Positions 46,087 to 57,978 of a DNA stretch of 64,000 nucleotides are shown in pieces. Position 1 is the stretch's first letter. The number at the start of each line of letters is the position of its first letter. Origin of the DNA: Streptomyces sp. sk2.1 (GTDB lineage Bacteria > Actinomycetota > Actinomycetes > Streptomycetales > Streptomycetaceae); assembly GCF_008120935.1 (NCBI RefSeq), contig NZ_RDBO01000033.1, positions 144,998 through 208,997 of the forward strand. The letters run 5' to 3'. Under the pieces are notes generated by a model. The model worked only from the letters and a program-made list of their open reading frames with translations. It was not told the DNA's origin and did no database searches. Position numbers and translations under genes: made by a program.

Positions 46087-46907
46087 ATGGCCGGGCCGTC
46101 GCACGACGCGCCCCACGAACGCAGGGCGAGCAGTCATCTGGAGTTCCGCCGGCCCGGCCGCAGCGGCCTGACCATCAGTGGGATCGCTCACGGAAACTGG
46201 CTCACCCACGGGTCCCCGGTGGAGGAGGACACGGCCGCCGCCTGCACCCGCGCCGCCCTGGCCGCCGGAACCACCACCTTCGACACCTCGGACGTCCACG
46301 CCGGGCCCCGGGCCGAGGCCGTCCCGGGCCGGGCTCCCAAGGGCGAACTCCACGAGGGAATCGAGGTGTTCACCGAGGTCTGCTTCCCGACCGGTCCCGG
46401 ACACAACGACCGGGGACTCGCCCGCAAGCACATCATGGAATCCATCGACAACTCGCCGCGCCGCCTGCGGACGGACTACGTGGACCTGTACCAGGCCCAC
46501 CGCCACGACCACTCGACGCCGCTGGAAGAGACCATGGAGGCGTTCGCCAATGTCGTCCGCTCCGGCAAGGCCCTCCACATCGGCGTTTCGGAACGGACAC
46601 CAAGGGCGGCGCGGACGTGATGGCCGACTGGCTGCGCGACGAGGTGCTGGAGCGCGTCCAGCGCCTGCGGCCGCTCGCCGACGGCGCCGGTCTCAGCCTG
46701 GCCCGGCTCGCGGTGGCGTGGGTGCCGCAGAACCCGAACGTCTCCGCCACGATCATCGGCGCGTCCAGGCCGGAGCAGGTGACGGAGAACGCCGGGGCGG
46801 CCGGTGTGACGCTCGACGCGGAGCTGCTGAAGGGGATCGACGACATCCTGGACCCGGCGGTGGAGCGGAACCCCGCGCTGACGGCGGGACACGCGGGCGA
46901 CAACTGA
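46087..46907 (+). pseudogene. aldo/keto reductase (YghZ/Kv-beta type) with internal deletion
   Basis: The first frame (46087-46617) carries the N-terminal half: RRPGRSGLTISGIAHGNWL, KHIMESIDNSPRRL, DYVDLYQAHRHD, ending at HIGVSE. The rest continues in another frame from about 46584 (RFGTDTKGGADVMADWLRDE, then AWVPQNPNVSATIIGASRPEQ). Compared with intact relatives, about 80-100 residues of barrel are missing at this junction, with a frameshift. The catalytic Tyr (usual DVYAG) is His in DVHAG, and the catalytic Lys (usual FTKV) is Glu in FTEV, so it had lost activity as well. It lies immediately after the rho paralogue. Confidence 0.85.
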
Positions 46908-46916
46908 CCGGACCGG

Positions 46917-46958
46917 CCTCCGTCCCGGCACCGGTCGCCGCCGGTGCCGGGACGGAGG
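46917..46958. terminator. terminator between the reductase relic and ndh
   Basis: A perfect 18-base-pair stem (46917-46934 with 46941-46958) and a six-base loop TCGCCG, between convergent units. Confidence 0.85.
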
Positions 46959-46967
46959 GCCGCGGGT

Positions 46968-48329
46968 TCAGGTCCCGGTGTGCAGCGCGGCGGTGTGCTC
47001 GCGGACCTGGGCCGGGGTCAGATAGGCGTCCGTGTACTCGAAGTCGCGCAGCTTGGCCGGGTTGCGGGACTGGAAGCCGGTACGGACGAAGTCGTCGCCC
47101 GCGACGGCGTTCAGCACCCAGTTGGTCATGACCCGCGCCTTGGCGACGTTGGTCCGCAGCGCCGACCAGTGGTAGCCGCGGGCGACGGCCTGTGCGGCGA
47201 TCCCGTGCATCTCGACGCCGAGCGGCTTGGAGACGGCGTCCTTGCCGCCGAGGTCCACGACGAGGCCGAGGTCCTTGTGGACGTACGGCTTCAGCGGCTG
47301 GTTGCGCAGCGTCGCGATGAGGTTGTCGGCGGCCCGGCGGCCCTGGCGCATGGCGTGCTGCGCGGTGGGCGGGCAGACCGCCCCGTCGCCCTTGCTGAGG
47401 TCCGGCACGGCCGCGCAGTCGCCGAGCGCGAAGACGCCGTCGAAGCCGGGCAGGCTCATCTCGGCGGTCACGGCGAGCCGGCCGCGCACCGTCTCCGCGT
47501 CGAAGGTGGCGACGAGCGGGCTCGCGGCGACCCCGGCCGTCCAGATCAGGGTGCGGCAGGGCAGCACCCTGCCGTCGGTGAAGGTGACCGTCTCGGCGGT
47601 GGCCTCGGCGACCGAGACGCCGAGCGACACCTCGATGCCCCGGGCGCGCAGCACCTCCAGGGCGCTGCTGCCGAGCTTGTCCCCCAGTTCGGGCATCAGC
47701 TTCGGGGCGATGTCGATGAGGTGCCACTTGATCAGCTTCGGGTCGAGCCGGGGGTAGCGCTTGATCGCGTTGCTGGTGAGGCGTTGCAGGCAGGCGGCCG
47801 TCTCGGTGCCCGCGTATCCGCCGCCGACCACCACGAACTGCAGGCGCGAGGCCCGCTCGTGCTCGTCGTGGCTGGCGTCGGCGAGGTCGAGCTGGGCGAT
47901 CACGTGGTCGCGCACGTACGCGGCCTCGGCCAGGGTCTTCATGCCCCGCGCGTGGTCCAGCAGGCCGGGGATGTCGAAGGTGCGGGTGATGCTGCCGGGG
48001 CTGAGCACGATGTAGTCGTAGGGCTCGTAGACGATCTCGTCGGTGATCTTGCGGATGACGCAGATCTTCGCCCTGGGGTCCACTCCGATGGCCCCGCCGG
48101 GAATGATCCGGGTGCGGTGCTTCTGGCTGCGGCGCAGCGAGAGGGCGACCGACTGCGGGGTGAGCACACCGGCCGCCACCTGGGGCAGCAGGGGCAGGTA
48201 GAGCTGGTACGAGAACGGGGCGACGAGCGCGATCTCCGCCTCGCCGGGGATGAGGCCGCGCTCCAGACGGCGTACGCATTCCACTCCGGCGAATCCGGCG
48301 CCGACAACGAGAATTCTGGGTCGTGCCAC
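46968..48329 (-). CDS. ndh: type II NADH dehydrogenase
   Basis: A 453-residue single-subunit flavoenzyme that oxidises NADH and reduces menaquinone without proton pumping. The FAD-binding GxGxxG is VVGAGFAGVE (about 8-17), the NADH-binding one is VVVGGGYAGTE (about 166-176). ALGDCAAVPD (about 297-306) is the third flavin contact, and QHAMRQGRRAADN is family-typical. The C-terminal part should carry the amphipathic membrane anchor. The GTG start was chosen because homologous sequence begins there (ARPRILVVG). It lies near a cytochrome oxidase gene, in keeping with a respiratory role. Confidence 0.94.
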   Translation of the reverse strand: MARPRILVVGAGFAGVECVRRLERGLIPGEAEIALVAPFSYQLYLPLLPQVAAGVLTPQSVALSLRRSQKHRTRIIPGGAIGVDPRAKICVIRKITDEIVYEPYDYIVLSPGSITRTFDIPGLLDHARGMKTLAEAAYVRDHVIAQLDLADASHDEHERASRLQFVVVGGGYAGTETAACLQRLTSNAIKRYPRLDPKLIKWHLIDIAPKLMPELGDKLGSSALEVLRARGIEVSLGVSVAEATAETVTFTDGRVLPCRTLIWTAGVAASPLVATFDAETVRGRLAVTAEMSLPGFDGVFALGDCAAVPDLSKGDGAVCPPTAQHAMRQGRRAADNLIATLRNQPLKPYVHKDLGLVVDLGGKDAVSKPLGVEMHGIAAQAVARGYHWSALRTNVAKARVMTNWVLNAVAGDDFVRTGFQSRNPAKLRDFEYTDAYLTPAQVREHTAALHTGT

Positions 48330-48461
48330 GGTCTTCGTCCCTTCTCGGGCCTGCACGGTCGTCCGTTCGCCTGCCACGTCGCACGCGCACGTCGTCACTC
48401 ATCCTTACGAGTCGGCGCGGACTTCGCCTGCTGGGGACGGCGGACGGACGACACCGCGCGA

Positions 48462-48836
48462 TCAGCGGAACAGCAGGGCGAGCGCCGCGCAGGTGCCGCC
48501 GGCCGCGGCGACGAGCACGACGCCGGTGGCCACGCAGCGCGTCCTGAGCCTGCGGTAGCGCGCCTCGTACTCGCCGCGCAGCGCGGTGGACCTGGTGGCG
48601 ATCCGGGTGAGCGCGGCCCGTGACGCGGCGAGCCGGTCGGCCGTGTAGGCCCGTTCCACGTCCTCGCGCTGGGCGGTGGTGAGCCAGGGCAGCCCGTCGG
48701 TGAAGCGGGCCGCCCGGCGGCGGGCCTCCTCGACCTCGGCGCTCCACAGCAGGTAGCCCTGCAGTCGTGCCAGTCCGCGGGCGGTGTCCTCGTCCGGGTC
48801 CACTCGTTCCTCCCCGTCCCGGGACGCCGTGCTCAC
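48462..48836 (-). CDS. small membrane protein coupled to ctaD
   Basis: A 124-residue protein. The helical charged body ([44 protein letters not shown]) probably forms a coiled coil, followed by one C-terminal membrane helix ([19 protein letters not shown]). The GTG start overlaps the stop of the oxidase subunit I gene by four bases (GTGA), so it is co-translated. No family name is recognised; an assembly or accessory role for the oxidase is only a guess. Confidence 0.72.
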   Translation of the reverse strand: MSTASRDGEERVDPDEDTARGLARLQGYLLWSAEVEEARRRAARFTDGLPWLTTAQREDVERAYTADRLAASRAALTRIATRSTALRGEYEARYRRLRTRCVATGVVLVAAAGGTCAALALLFR

Positions 48837-50563
48837 GTCCGGGTGTCCCCCGGGATGCCGGTCGTCCCGCCGCCGGGGCGGTTGAGGGCCTCGTCGAGCG
48901 CGCGGAGCGAGGGGTGGTGCAGGTCGAAGGCCGGGGATTCGGAACGGATCCGGGGCAGGGTGAGGAAGTTGTGCCGCGGCGGCGGGCAGGAGGTCGCCCA
49001 CTCCAGCGAGCGGCCGTAGCCCCATGGGTCGTCGACCTCGATCTTCTTGCCGTACTTGGCGGTCTTCCACACGTTGTAGAAGAACGGCAGCATCGACAGG
49101 CCGAGCAGGAACGAGGCGATCGTCGAGATCGTGTTCAGCGCGGTGAAGCCGTCCGCGGCCAGGTAGTCGGCGTAGCGGCGCGGCATGCCCTCGGCGCCGA
49201 GCCAGTGCTGCACCAGGAACGTGCCGTGGAAGCCCACGAACAGCGTCCAGAAGGTGATCTTGCCGAGCCGCTCGTCCAGCATCTTGCCGGTGAACTTCGG
49301 CCACCAGAAGTGGAATCCGGCGAACATCGCGAACACCACGGTGCCGAAGACGACGTAGTGGAAGTGCGCGACGACGAAGTACGAGTCCGAGACGTGGAAG
49401 TCCATCGGGGGCGACGCCAGGATCACCCCGGTCAGACCGCCGAACAGGAAGGTGACCAGGAAGCCGATCGACCAGAGCATCGGGGTCTCGAAGGACAGCG
49501 ACCCGTGCCACATCGTGCCGATCCAGTTGAAGAACTTCACCCCGGTCGGTACGGCGATCAGGAAGGTCATGAACGAGAAGAACGGCAGCAGCACGGCGCC
49601 CGTGACGAACATGTGGTGGGCCCACACGGTCACGGAGAGGCCCGCGATGGCGATCGTCGCGCTGATCAGGCCGACGTAGCCGAAGATCGGTTTCCGGCTG
49701 AAGACCGGGATGATCTCGCTGACGATGCCGAAGAACGGCAGGGCGATGATGTACACCTCCGGATGGCCGAAGAACCAGAAAAGGTGCTGCCAGAGCAGTG
49801 CGCCGCCGTTGGCCGCGTCGAAGACGTGGGCGCCGAACTTGCGGTCCGCCTCCAGCACCAGCAGGGCCGCGGCGAGGACCGGGAAGGCCATCAGGACCAG
49901 CACGGCGGTCAGCAGGACGTTCCAGGTGAAGATCGGCATGCGGAACATCGTCATGCCGGGGGCGCGCATGCAGATGATCGTGGTGATGAAGTTGACCGAG
50001 CCGAGGATCGTGCCGAAGCCGGAGAAGGCCAGACCCATGATCCACATGTCGCTGCCGATGCCCGGCGAGCGGACCGCGTCGGTCAGCGGGGAGTAGGCGA
50101 ACCAGCCGAAGTCCGCCGCCCCGTTCGGGGTGAGGAAGCCGGCCACGACGATGATCGAGCCGAAGAGGTACAGCCAGTAGGCGAACATGTTCAGCCGCGG
50201 GAACGCCACGTCGGGCGCGCCGATCTGCAACGGCATGATCCAGTTGGTGAATCCGGCGAACAGCGGCGTCGCGAACATCAGCAGCATGATCGTGCCGTGG
50301 ATGGTGAACGCCTGGTTGAACTGCTCGGGCGACACGATCTGGATTCCCGGGCGGGCCAGTTCGGCGCGCATGACCAGGGCCAGCACCCCGCCGAGGACGA
50401 AGAAGGCGAACGACGTGACCAGGTAGAGCGTGCCGATCGTCTTGTGGTCGGTGGTGGTCAGCCACTTGACGACGACGTTCCCCGGTTCCTCGGCGTGGAC
50501 CGGGAGCTCGTTCGCGTACGTCTCCTCCGCCCCGGTTTCCCCTGCTGTGCCCGTCGTCGTCAC
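48833..50563 (-). CDS. ctaD: cytochrome c oxidase subunit I (aa3 type)
   Basis: A 576-residue heme-copper oxidase core with twelve predicted helices. Active-site residues are intact: the CuB His with the cross-linked Tyr in FGHPEVYI, the HH pair in VWAHHMF, and the heme His ligands in VAHFHYV. It reduces O2 to water and pumps protons. The start GTG follows AAGGAG by seven bases. Subunits II, III and the bc1 genes are not nearby, so this is probably a second ctaD copy that shares partners encoded at the main qcr/cta cluster (inference from common Streptomyces genome layout). Confidence 0.95.
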   Translation of the reverse strand: MTTTGTAGETGAEETYANELPVHAEEPGNVVVKWLTTTDHKTIGTLYLVTSFAFFVLGGVLALVMRAELARPGIQIVSPEQFNQAFTIHGTIMLLMFATPLFAGFTNWIMPLQIGAPDVAFPRLNMFAYWLYLFGSIIVVAGFLTPNGAADFGWFAYSPLTDAVRSPGIGSDMWIMGLAFSGFGTILGSVNFITTIICMRAPGMTMFRMPIFTWNVLLTAVLVLMAFPVLAAALLVLEADRKFGAHVFDAANGGALLWQHLFWFFGHPEVYIIALPFFGIVSEIIPVFSRKPIFGYVGLISATIAIAGLSVTVWAHHMFVTGAVLLPFFSFMTFLIAVPTGVKFFNWIGTMWHGSLSFETPMLWSIGFLVTFLFGGLTGVILASPPMDFHVSDSYFVVAHFHYVVFGTVVFAMFAGFHFWWPKFTGKMLDERLGKITFWTLFVGFHGTFLVQHWLGAEGMPRRYADYLAADGFTALNTISTIASFLLGLSMLPFFYNVWKTAKYGKKIEVDDPWGYGRSLEWATSCPPPRHNFLTLPRIRSESPAFDLHHPSLRALDEALNRPGGGTTGIPGDTRT

Positions 50564-50815
50564 TGGGACGCTCCTTCGATCGTCGTGCGCCGGTGGGCCG
50601 GGCAACCCGGCAGGGGCGCCCGGCCCACCCGGCCGGCCCGCGGACCGGCCCACGCGCGTCACCCCGTATTCCAGGTGCAGCAAATCAGCCGTGCGGCGGC
50701 CGTGCGCGGCCCTGCGCCCGCCGTCGCACGACTTTCACCCGTCAGGGCGCCGCCGGACGCGGGGGGTGTCCGGGGTGTCCGCGACCGGTGCCGTGACCGG
50801 TCCGCCGGGCGACGC

Positions 50816-51562
50816 TCAGGCCAGTCCGCCCGTCGCCCGTACGTTCTGCCCCGTGAGCCAGCGCCCGTCGTGGCCGACGAGGAAGGCGACCACGTCGGCC
50901 ACGTCGGCGGGCTCCCCCAGCCGGCGCAGGGGGGTCATGCCGACGACCGTCTCCAGTGCCTGCGGCGGGTTGGCGGCGCGCAGCATGTCGGTGTCGGTGG
51001 CGCCGGGCGAGACGGTGTTGACGGTGATCGAGCGGGGGCCGAGTTCGTGGGCCGCCACGGCGGTGAGCTGTTCGAGCGCGCCCTTGCCCGCGGCGTAGGC
51101 GGAGATGCCGGGGCCCGGTCGCACGGTGTTGGCCGTGGAGATGTTCACGATGCGTCCGCCGTCGCGCATCCGCAGGGCGGCGTGGCGGATCGTCAGGAAG
51201 ACCGCCCGGGTGTTGACCGCCATCACCCGGTCGAAGAGCTCCGGTTCGGTGTCCGCGATCAGGGCCGGGGCGGGGCACAGGGCGGCGTTGTTCACCAGGA
51301 TGTCCAGCCCGTCGAACTCCTCCTCGGCGATCGCCATCAGCCGCTCCGCGCCGTCCGGGTCCGCGAGGTCCTGCCGGACGGCCCGCGCCTCGCCGCCGTT
51401 CTCCCGTACCGTGCGGACGACCTCCTCGGCCGCCTCGTCGTCGGTGGCGTAGTTGAAGACCACGCGCGCCCCGTCGCGGCACAGCCGCTCGACGACGGCG
51501 CGTCCGATGCCCCGCGATCCTCCGGTGACCACGGCGTTCTTGCCTGTCAGCCCTGTCAGCAC
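50816..51562 (-). CDS. short-chain dehydrogenase/reductase (FabG-like)
   Basis: A 248-residue classical SDR. The cofactor motif TGGSRGIGRAV (about 13-23), NNAA (about 87-90), catalytic Ser in NISTANT (about 136-142), the YAAGK Tyr-Lys pair (about 154-158) and the closing TGQNVRATGG are present. YATDDEAAEEVV after the second strand suggests NADP(H) preference. It resembles 3-oxoacyl-ACP reductases, but the substrate is unknown. The start is a GTG. It is apparently a single gene. Confidence 0.9.
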   Translation of the reverse strand: MLTGLTGKNAVVTGGSRGIGRAVVERLCRDGARVVFNYATDDEAAEEVVRTVRENGGEARAVRQDLADPDGAERLMAIAEEEFDGLDILVNNAALCPAPALIADTEPELFDRVMAVNTRAVFLTIRHAALRMRDGGRIVNISTANTVRPGPGISAYAAGKGALEQLTAVAAHELGPRSITVNTVSPGATDTDMLRAANPPQALETVVGMTPLRRLGEPADVADVVAFLVGHDGRWLTGQNVRATGGLA

Positions 51563-51678
51563 GGTTCCTGCCCTTCCACGGCGGTCCGGTCGGTCCGGGC
51601 AAGCGAACCTACCGGCCGGGGCTGCGCCCCGTAACCGGTTCGCGCGGATCGCCCGGCACCGGCCCGGGACACGGAAGA

Positions 51679-51744
51679 GCCCCGGCCGGGCGTGGTGCCG
51701 GCCGGGGCGGAGGGAAGGGGTGCCGCGTCGGCCGCACCCCTTCC
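51679..51744 (-). terminator. two tandem hairpins after icd
   Basis: The hairpin nearest the gene (51713-51723 with 51734-51744) has an 11-base-pair stem GGAAGGGGTGC; the next (51679-51689 with 51698-51708) has an 11-base-pair stem GCCCCGGCCGG. Both are perfect and follow the icd stop by 24 bases. Confidence 0.7.
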
Positions 51745-51768
51745 ACTGCTGTTCGCGCAGTCGTCGCG

Positions 51769-55055
<3,287 letters not shown>

Positions 55056-55384
55056 GTCCGGAGGGTATGCGCACGGGCCCCGCGAGGAGCGGGAGTTCAC
55101 CGTCGGCCGAACCGCCGCTCCGCGCCGTCGGCCGGTGGACACGGCGGGAAGCGCTCGACGCGTGATTTCCCGTCAGATCTCGAAACGGAGTCGTCGGGGA
55201 TCGGAATGGGTGCTTTTTCCGTGCCGGATATCACATGAAGGAGGATTTAAGGTCGACTGAAGCCTTTCGTGATGATTCGGTTATGCAGGAGGGTAGATTT
55301 TCGGCCATCGCATCCGCTTATCGTCATTGGGCGGGACTCCGAAGGGGAGTTCGCGCACGGATCGGGCAAGGGAGGAGCGGAACG
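55056..55384. other. 329-base gap upstream of the MHYT gene
   Basis: No gene seen. The right two-thirds is relatively AT-rich (for example around 55200-55325) and probably holds promoters for the MHYT gene, but I found no hexamer pair I would defend. Confidence 0.4.
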
Positions 55385-56236
55385 ATGGCGTCCGCGACCG
55401 TGGATGGTTTCAGCCAGGGCTTCGTGACCCCGGTCGCCGGGTTCCTCGTCGCCTGGCTGGGCGGAGCCCTCGGGCTGCGGTGCACGAACCGGTCGATGCA
55501 CAGCGAGGGCGTCGCGAAGACGGGATGGCTCGCGCTCGGCTCCACGTCGATCGGCGTCGGCATCTGGACGATGCACTTCATCGCGATGCTCGGCTTCAGC
55601 GTGGCGGAATCCTCCGTCACCTACGACGGCACGCTCACCGCGGCGAGCCTGGTGGTGGCGGTCGTCGTCGTGGGCGTCGGCGTCTTCGCCGTCGGCTACC
55701 TGGGGGCGCGCCGGCCGGCACTGCTGACGGCCGGTCTGCTGATGGGACTGGGCATCGCGGGCATGCACTACCTGGGCATGGCAGCGATGCACGTGGGGTC
55801 GGGGATCAGCTACTCCGTGCCCCTGGTGGTGCTGTCCGTGGTGATCGCGGTGGTCGCGGCGACGGCGGCACTGTGGTCCGCGATGTCCGCGTACGGATTC
55901 CGCGCGAGCCTCCGGGCGAGCCTGATCTTCGGGGTCGCGGTCGCCGCGATGCACTACACGGGAATGGCCGCGCTGAACGTGGAACTCGGGGAGGGCCACG
56001 GGTCGCACGGCGGCGGCGGGATGACGGGCACGGAACTGCTCGTGCCGATGCTGCTGGGACCGGCCGTGTTCCTGGTGGTGGCCGCCGCGGTGGTGATGTT
56101 CGACCCCGTCCTGATGCTGGGGGAGGAGTGGGAGGACCGGGGCACCGACCCGTCCTCCGGGGAGCCCGCGGGGAGGGCCGGAAGGCGTACGGCCGGGAGG
56201 CGGACGCCCGGAAGGCAGCGGGTGGGCAGGCCATAG
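55385..56236 (+). CDS. MHYT-domain integral membrane sensor
   Basis: A 283-residue protein with about seven membrane helices. Three MHYT-type motifs are visible: WTMHFIAM (about 60-67), GMHYLGMAAM (about 120-129) and AMHYTGMAAL (about 184-193). The family is proposed to bind copper and sense a diatomic gas through these Met/His residues. No GGDEF/EAL output domain is attached; the C-terminal tail is about 45 basic residues. GGGAGGAG lies about seven bases before the ATG. Signalling partners are unknown. Confidence 0.9.
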   Translation: MASATVDGFSQGFVTPVAGFLVAWLGGALGLRCTNRSMHSEGVAKTGWLALGSTSIGVGIWTMHFIAMLGFSVAESSVTYDGTLTAASLVVAVVVVGVGVFAVGYLGARRPALLTAGLLMGLGIAGMHYLGMAAMHVGSGISYSVPLVVLSVVIAVVAATAALWSAMSAYGFRASLRASLIFGVAVAAMHYTGMAALNVELGEGHGSHGGGGMTGTELLVPMLLGPAVFLVVAAAVVMFDPVLMLGEEWEDRGTDPSSGEPAGRAGRRTAGRRTPGRQRVGRP

Positions 56237-56247
56237 GAGGGGAGCGT

Positions 56248-56277
56248 GGCTCCTTCCGGCGGTGCCGGAGGGGAGCC
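56248..56277 (+). terminator. hairpin after the MHYT gene
   Basis: GGCTCC..CCGGC pairs with GCCGG..GGAGCC around loop GGT, with a small internal loop; 12 bases after the stop. Confidence 0.5.
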
Positions 56278-56384
56278 GCGCCCGGCCGGGCCGGGGCCGT
56301 ACCGTGCGTCATGCGCGCGGGACGGCCCCTCCCCTGTTGACCCGGCCGGGCACGACGGGAACCCGGCCGGGGCCGGGCCCCGGC

Positions 56385-57029
56385 TCATTCGATCGCGCCG
56401 AGCAGCGCGAACCGGACGATGACACTCTTGCCGGGCCCGTCGCAGGCGGGCTCGGTCCGTACGTCGCCGGAATAGTCGTGCGCGAGACCGGACACCACCG
56501 CGAGGCCCTGCCGGGGCGCGAGGTCCTTCAGCGACACCGGACGCGGGTCCTGGTCCCCGACGGAGATCGTGAGGAGATATCCCTCCAGAGCGAGGGAGAC
56601 CTGTACGTCCGGCGAGAGATCGGCGTGCTGCACGGCGTTGGAGACGAGTTCGGCCACCACCTGGAGGGCCGCGTCGAAGAGGGTGGAATCCGGTGCGATG
56701 CCGGCCCGGTGCAGCCACTGGCCGGAACGGTCCCGGGCCGCCTGCACCGATCCGCGGATCGACGGCAGGGCCCAGGAGAGGTGGTCCGGGTGCGCGGGCA
56801 GGGGCAGCATCACGCGCGTTCCGGCTCCGTGCCGCGAACCTCGCCCGGGCGGCACGACGCGTACGACGCCCCCTGCCGCGTCCCGACCCGGCACGTCGGC
56901 CGCGCCTCCGCACCTGTTGCACGCATCCGTCCGCACCACCCGTCGTCGCTTCGGCGAAGTCGCCCGTCGCGGGAACTCCGCAGAAGTAACGACGGCGGCC
57001 GAGCGGTCGGTCACGGCACCGGAGTGCAT
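56385..57029 (-). CDS. anti-sigma-type ATP-binding protein (HATPase_c_2)
   Basis: Up to 214 residues. The C-terminal 140 residues form a GHKL domain with N-box VAELVSNAVQHA (about 129-140) and a short G-region (VGDQDPRPV); GLAVVSGLAHDYSGD and GPGKSVIVRFAL complete it. The N-terminal 70 residues are Arg/Gly-rich with a CNRCGG pair. The start is unsure: an internal ATG (MLPLPAHPDHL, at 56810) fits the usual length of Streptomyces RsbW-like proteins better. The likely role is control of a sigma factor or a PP2C/STAS partner switch. Confidence 0.75.
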   Translation of the reverse strand: MHSGAVTDRSAAVVTSAEFPRRATSPKRRRVVRTDACNRCGGAADVPGRDAAGGVVRVVPPGRGSRHGAGTRVMLPLPAHPDHLSWALPSIRGSVQAARDRSGQWLHRAGIAPDSTLFDAALQVVAELVSNAVQHADLSPDVQVSLALEGYLLTISVGDQDPRPVSLKDLAPRQGLAVVSGLAHDYSGDVRTEPACDGPGKSVIVRFALLGAIE

Positions 57030-57135
57030 GATCGGATGTTCGAGAACACGGCACCCGGGGGCGCCGGGCCGGGCGGCGGCGCTTCCACGGGATGCGGGGC
57101 CGGCGGGGGCACCGGCCCGGGCAGTGCGCTCCCGG

Positions 57136-57411
57136 TCAGTTCCGCGAGTTGCCGAAGAGCAGGCGGTAACCGATGAGCAGGACGAGGGAGCCGCCTATCG
57201 CCGCTCCCCAGGTGGTCAGGTCGAAGAACTCCTTCTCCACCGGCCGGTCGAAGACGCGCGCCGAGAGCCAGCCACCGACGAAGGCGCCGGCGACGCCGAT
57301 GAGGGTGGTGCCGATCAGGCCGCCGGGATCGCGGCCGGGAAGCAGGATCTTGGCGATGACTCCGGCGACGAGGCCGAGGATGATCCAGCTGATGATGCCC
57401 ACGTTCGTCAT
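57136..57411 (-). CDS. GlsB/YeaQ/YmgE family membrane protein
   Basis: About 91 residues with three hydrophobic helices and the family signature GLVAGVIAKILLPGRDPGG (about 13-31) and GVAGAFVGGWL. Annotated in many bacteria as transglycosylase-associated stress protein; the function is undefined. The start could be this ATG, an ATG three codons upstream, or a GTG three codons downstream, which has the best-spaced AGGGGA. Confidence 0.85.
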   Translation of the reverse strand: MTNVGIISWIILGLVAGVIAKILLPGRDPGGLIGTTLIGVAGAFVGGWLSARVFDRPVEKEFFDLTTWGAAIGGSLVLLIGYRLLFGNSRN

Positions 57412-57469
57412 TCCCCTCATCGGGCCGCACCGGGGCGGGAACGGCCCCGGTCGGCGAGTGCATTGCATG

Positions 57470-57479
57470 GTTGCGCAAC
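57470..57479. promoter_or_regulatory. GTTGCGCAAC palindrome, candidate ArsR operator
   Basis: A perfect 10-base palindrome inside the wider TTGCATGGTTGCGCAACTGT, in the region divergent between the YeaQ-type gene and the arsR-type gene. Size and style fit ArsR-family sites, but the link is inference. Confidence 0.4.
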
Positions 57480-57621
57480 TGTACGGACGATGGTGAGGAC
57501 GCGGGGCGGGCGGGGGTGGTTGCTCCGCGTCCGCCCCGCGTCCCCGTGCGGCCGGACGGCAGCCGTCGGGCACTGCCTAGACTTGGGCCCGCAAGCGATC
57601 CGGGAAGAGGAAGGGGCGACG

Positions 57622-57978
57622 GTGGAGACGGACGTCGACGGCTTCGAGGACCCGCCTGCCGAGGTGCTCGCGGAGGCTGCCGCGTCCTTCGGACTGCTGG
57701 CGTCCCCGGCCCGGCTGCACATCGTGTGGGCGCTGGCCCAGGGCGAGAGCGACGTGACCGGACTCGCGGAGCGGGTGGGCGGCGCGCTGCCCGCCGTCAG
57801 CCAGCACCTGACGAAGCTGAAGCTCGCGGGGCTCGTCCGCTCCAGCCGCGACGGCCGGCGGATGGTGTACTTCGTGGACGACCCCGACGTGGTGGCCGTG
57901 GTGCGGATGATGGTCGGCCGACTGGCCGCACGCGCCGCCGCCGCGCCGTCGCGCACATTCCGCAGGACCGGTGCCTGA
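57622..57978 (+). CDS. ArsR/SmtB-family transcriptional regulator
   Basis: A 118-residue winged-helix repressor. The HTH is SPARLHIVWALAQGESDVTGLAERVGG, then ALPAVSQHLTKLKLAGLVR (about 50-72) with wing SSRDGRRMVYFVDD. The family usually responds to metal ions, but no obvious Cys metal site (such as ELCVCDL) is present; Asp/His residues in the last helix could serve. The GTG start follows GGAAGGGG. Its end overlaps the start of the P-type ATPase by eight bases, so the two form an operon and it probably controls the pump. Confidence 0.9.
   Translation: METDVDGFEDPPAEVLAEAAASFGLLASPARLHIVWALAQGESDVTGLAERVGGALPAVSQHLTKLKLAGLVRSSRDGRRMVYFVDDPDVVAVVRMMVGRLAARAAAAPSRTFRRTGA

Noticed and set aside
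46087..46620. Intact short aldo/keto reductase gene
   Set aside because: The frame ends just after HIGVSE and the remaining conserved C-terminal part continues in another frame with loss of the barrel middle.
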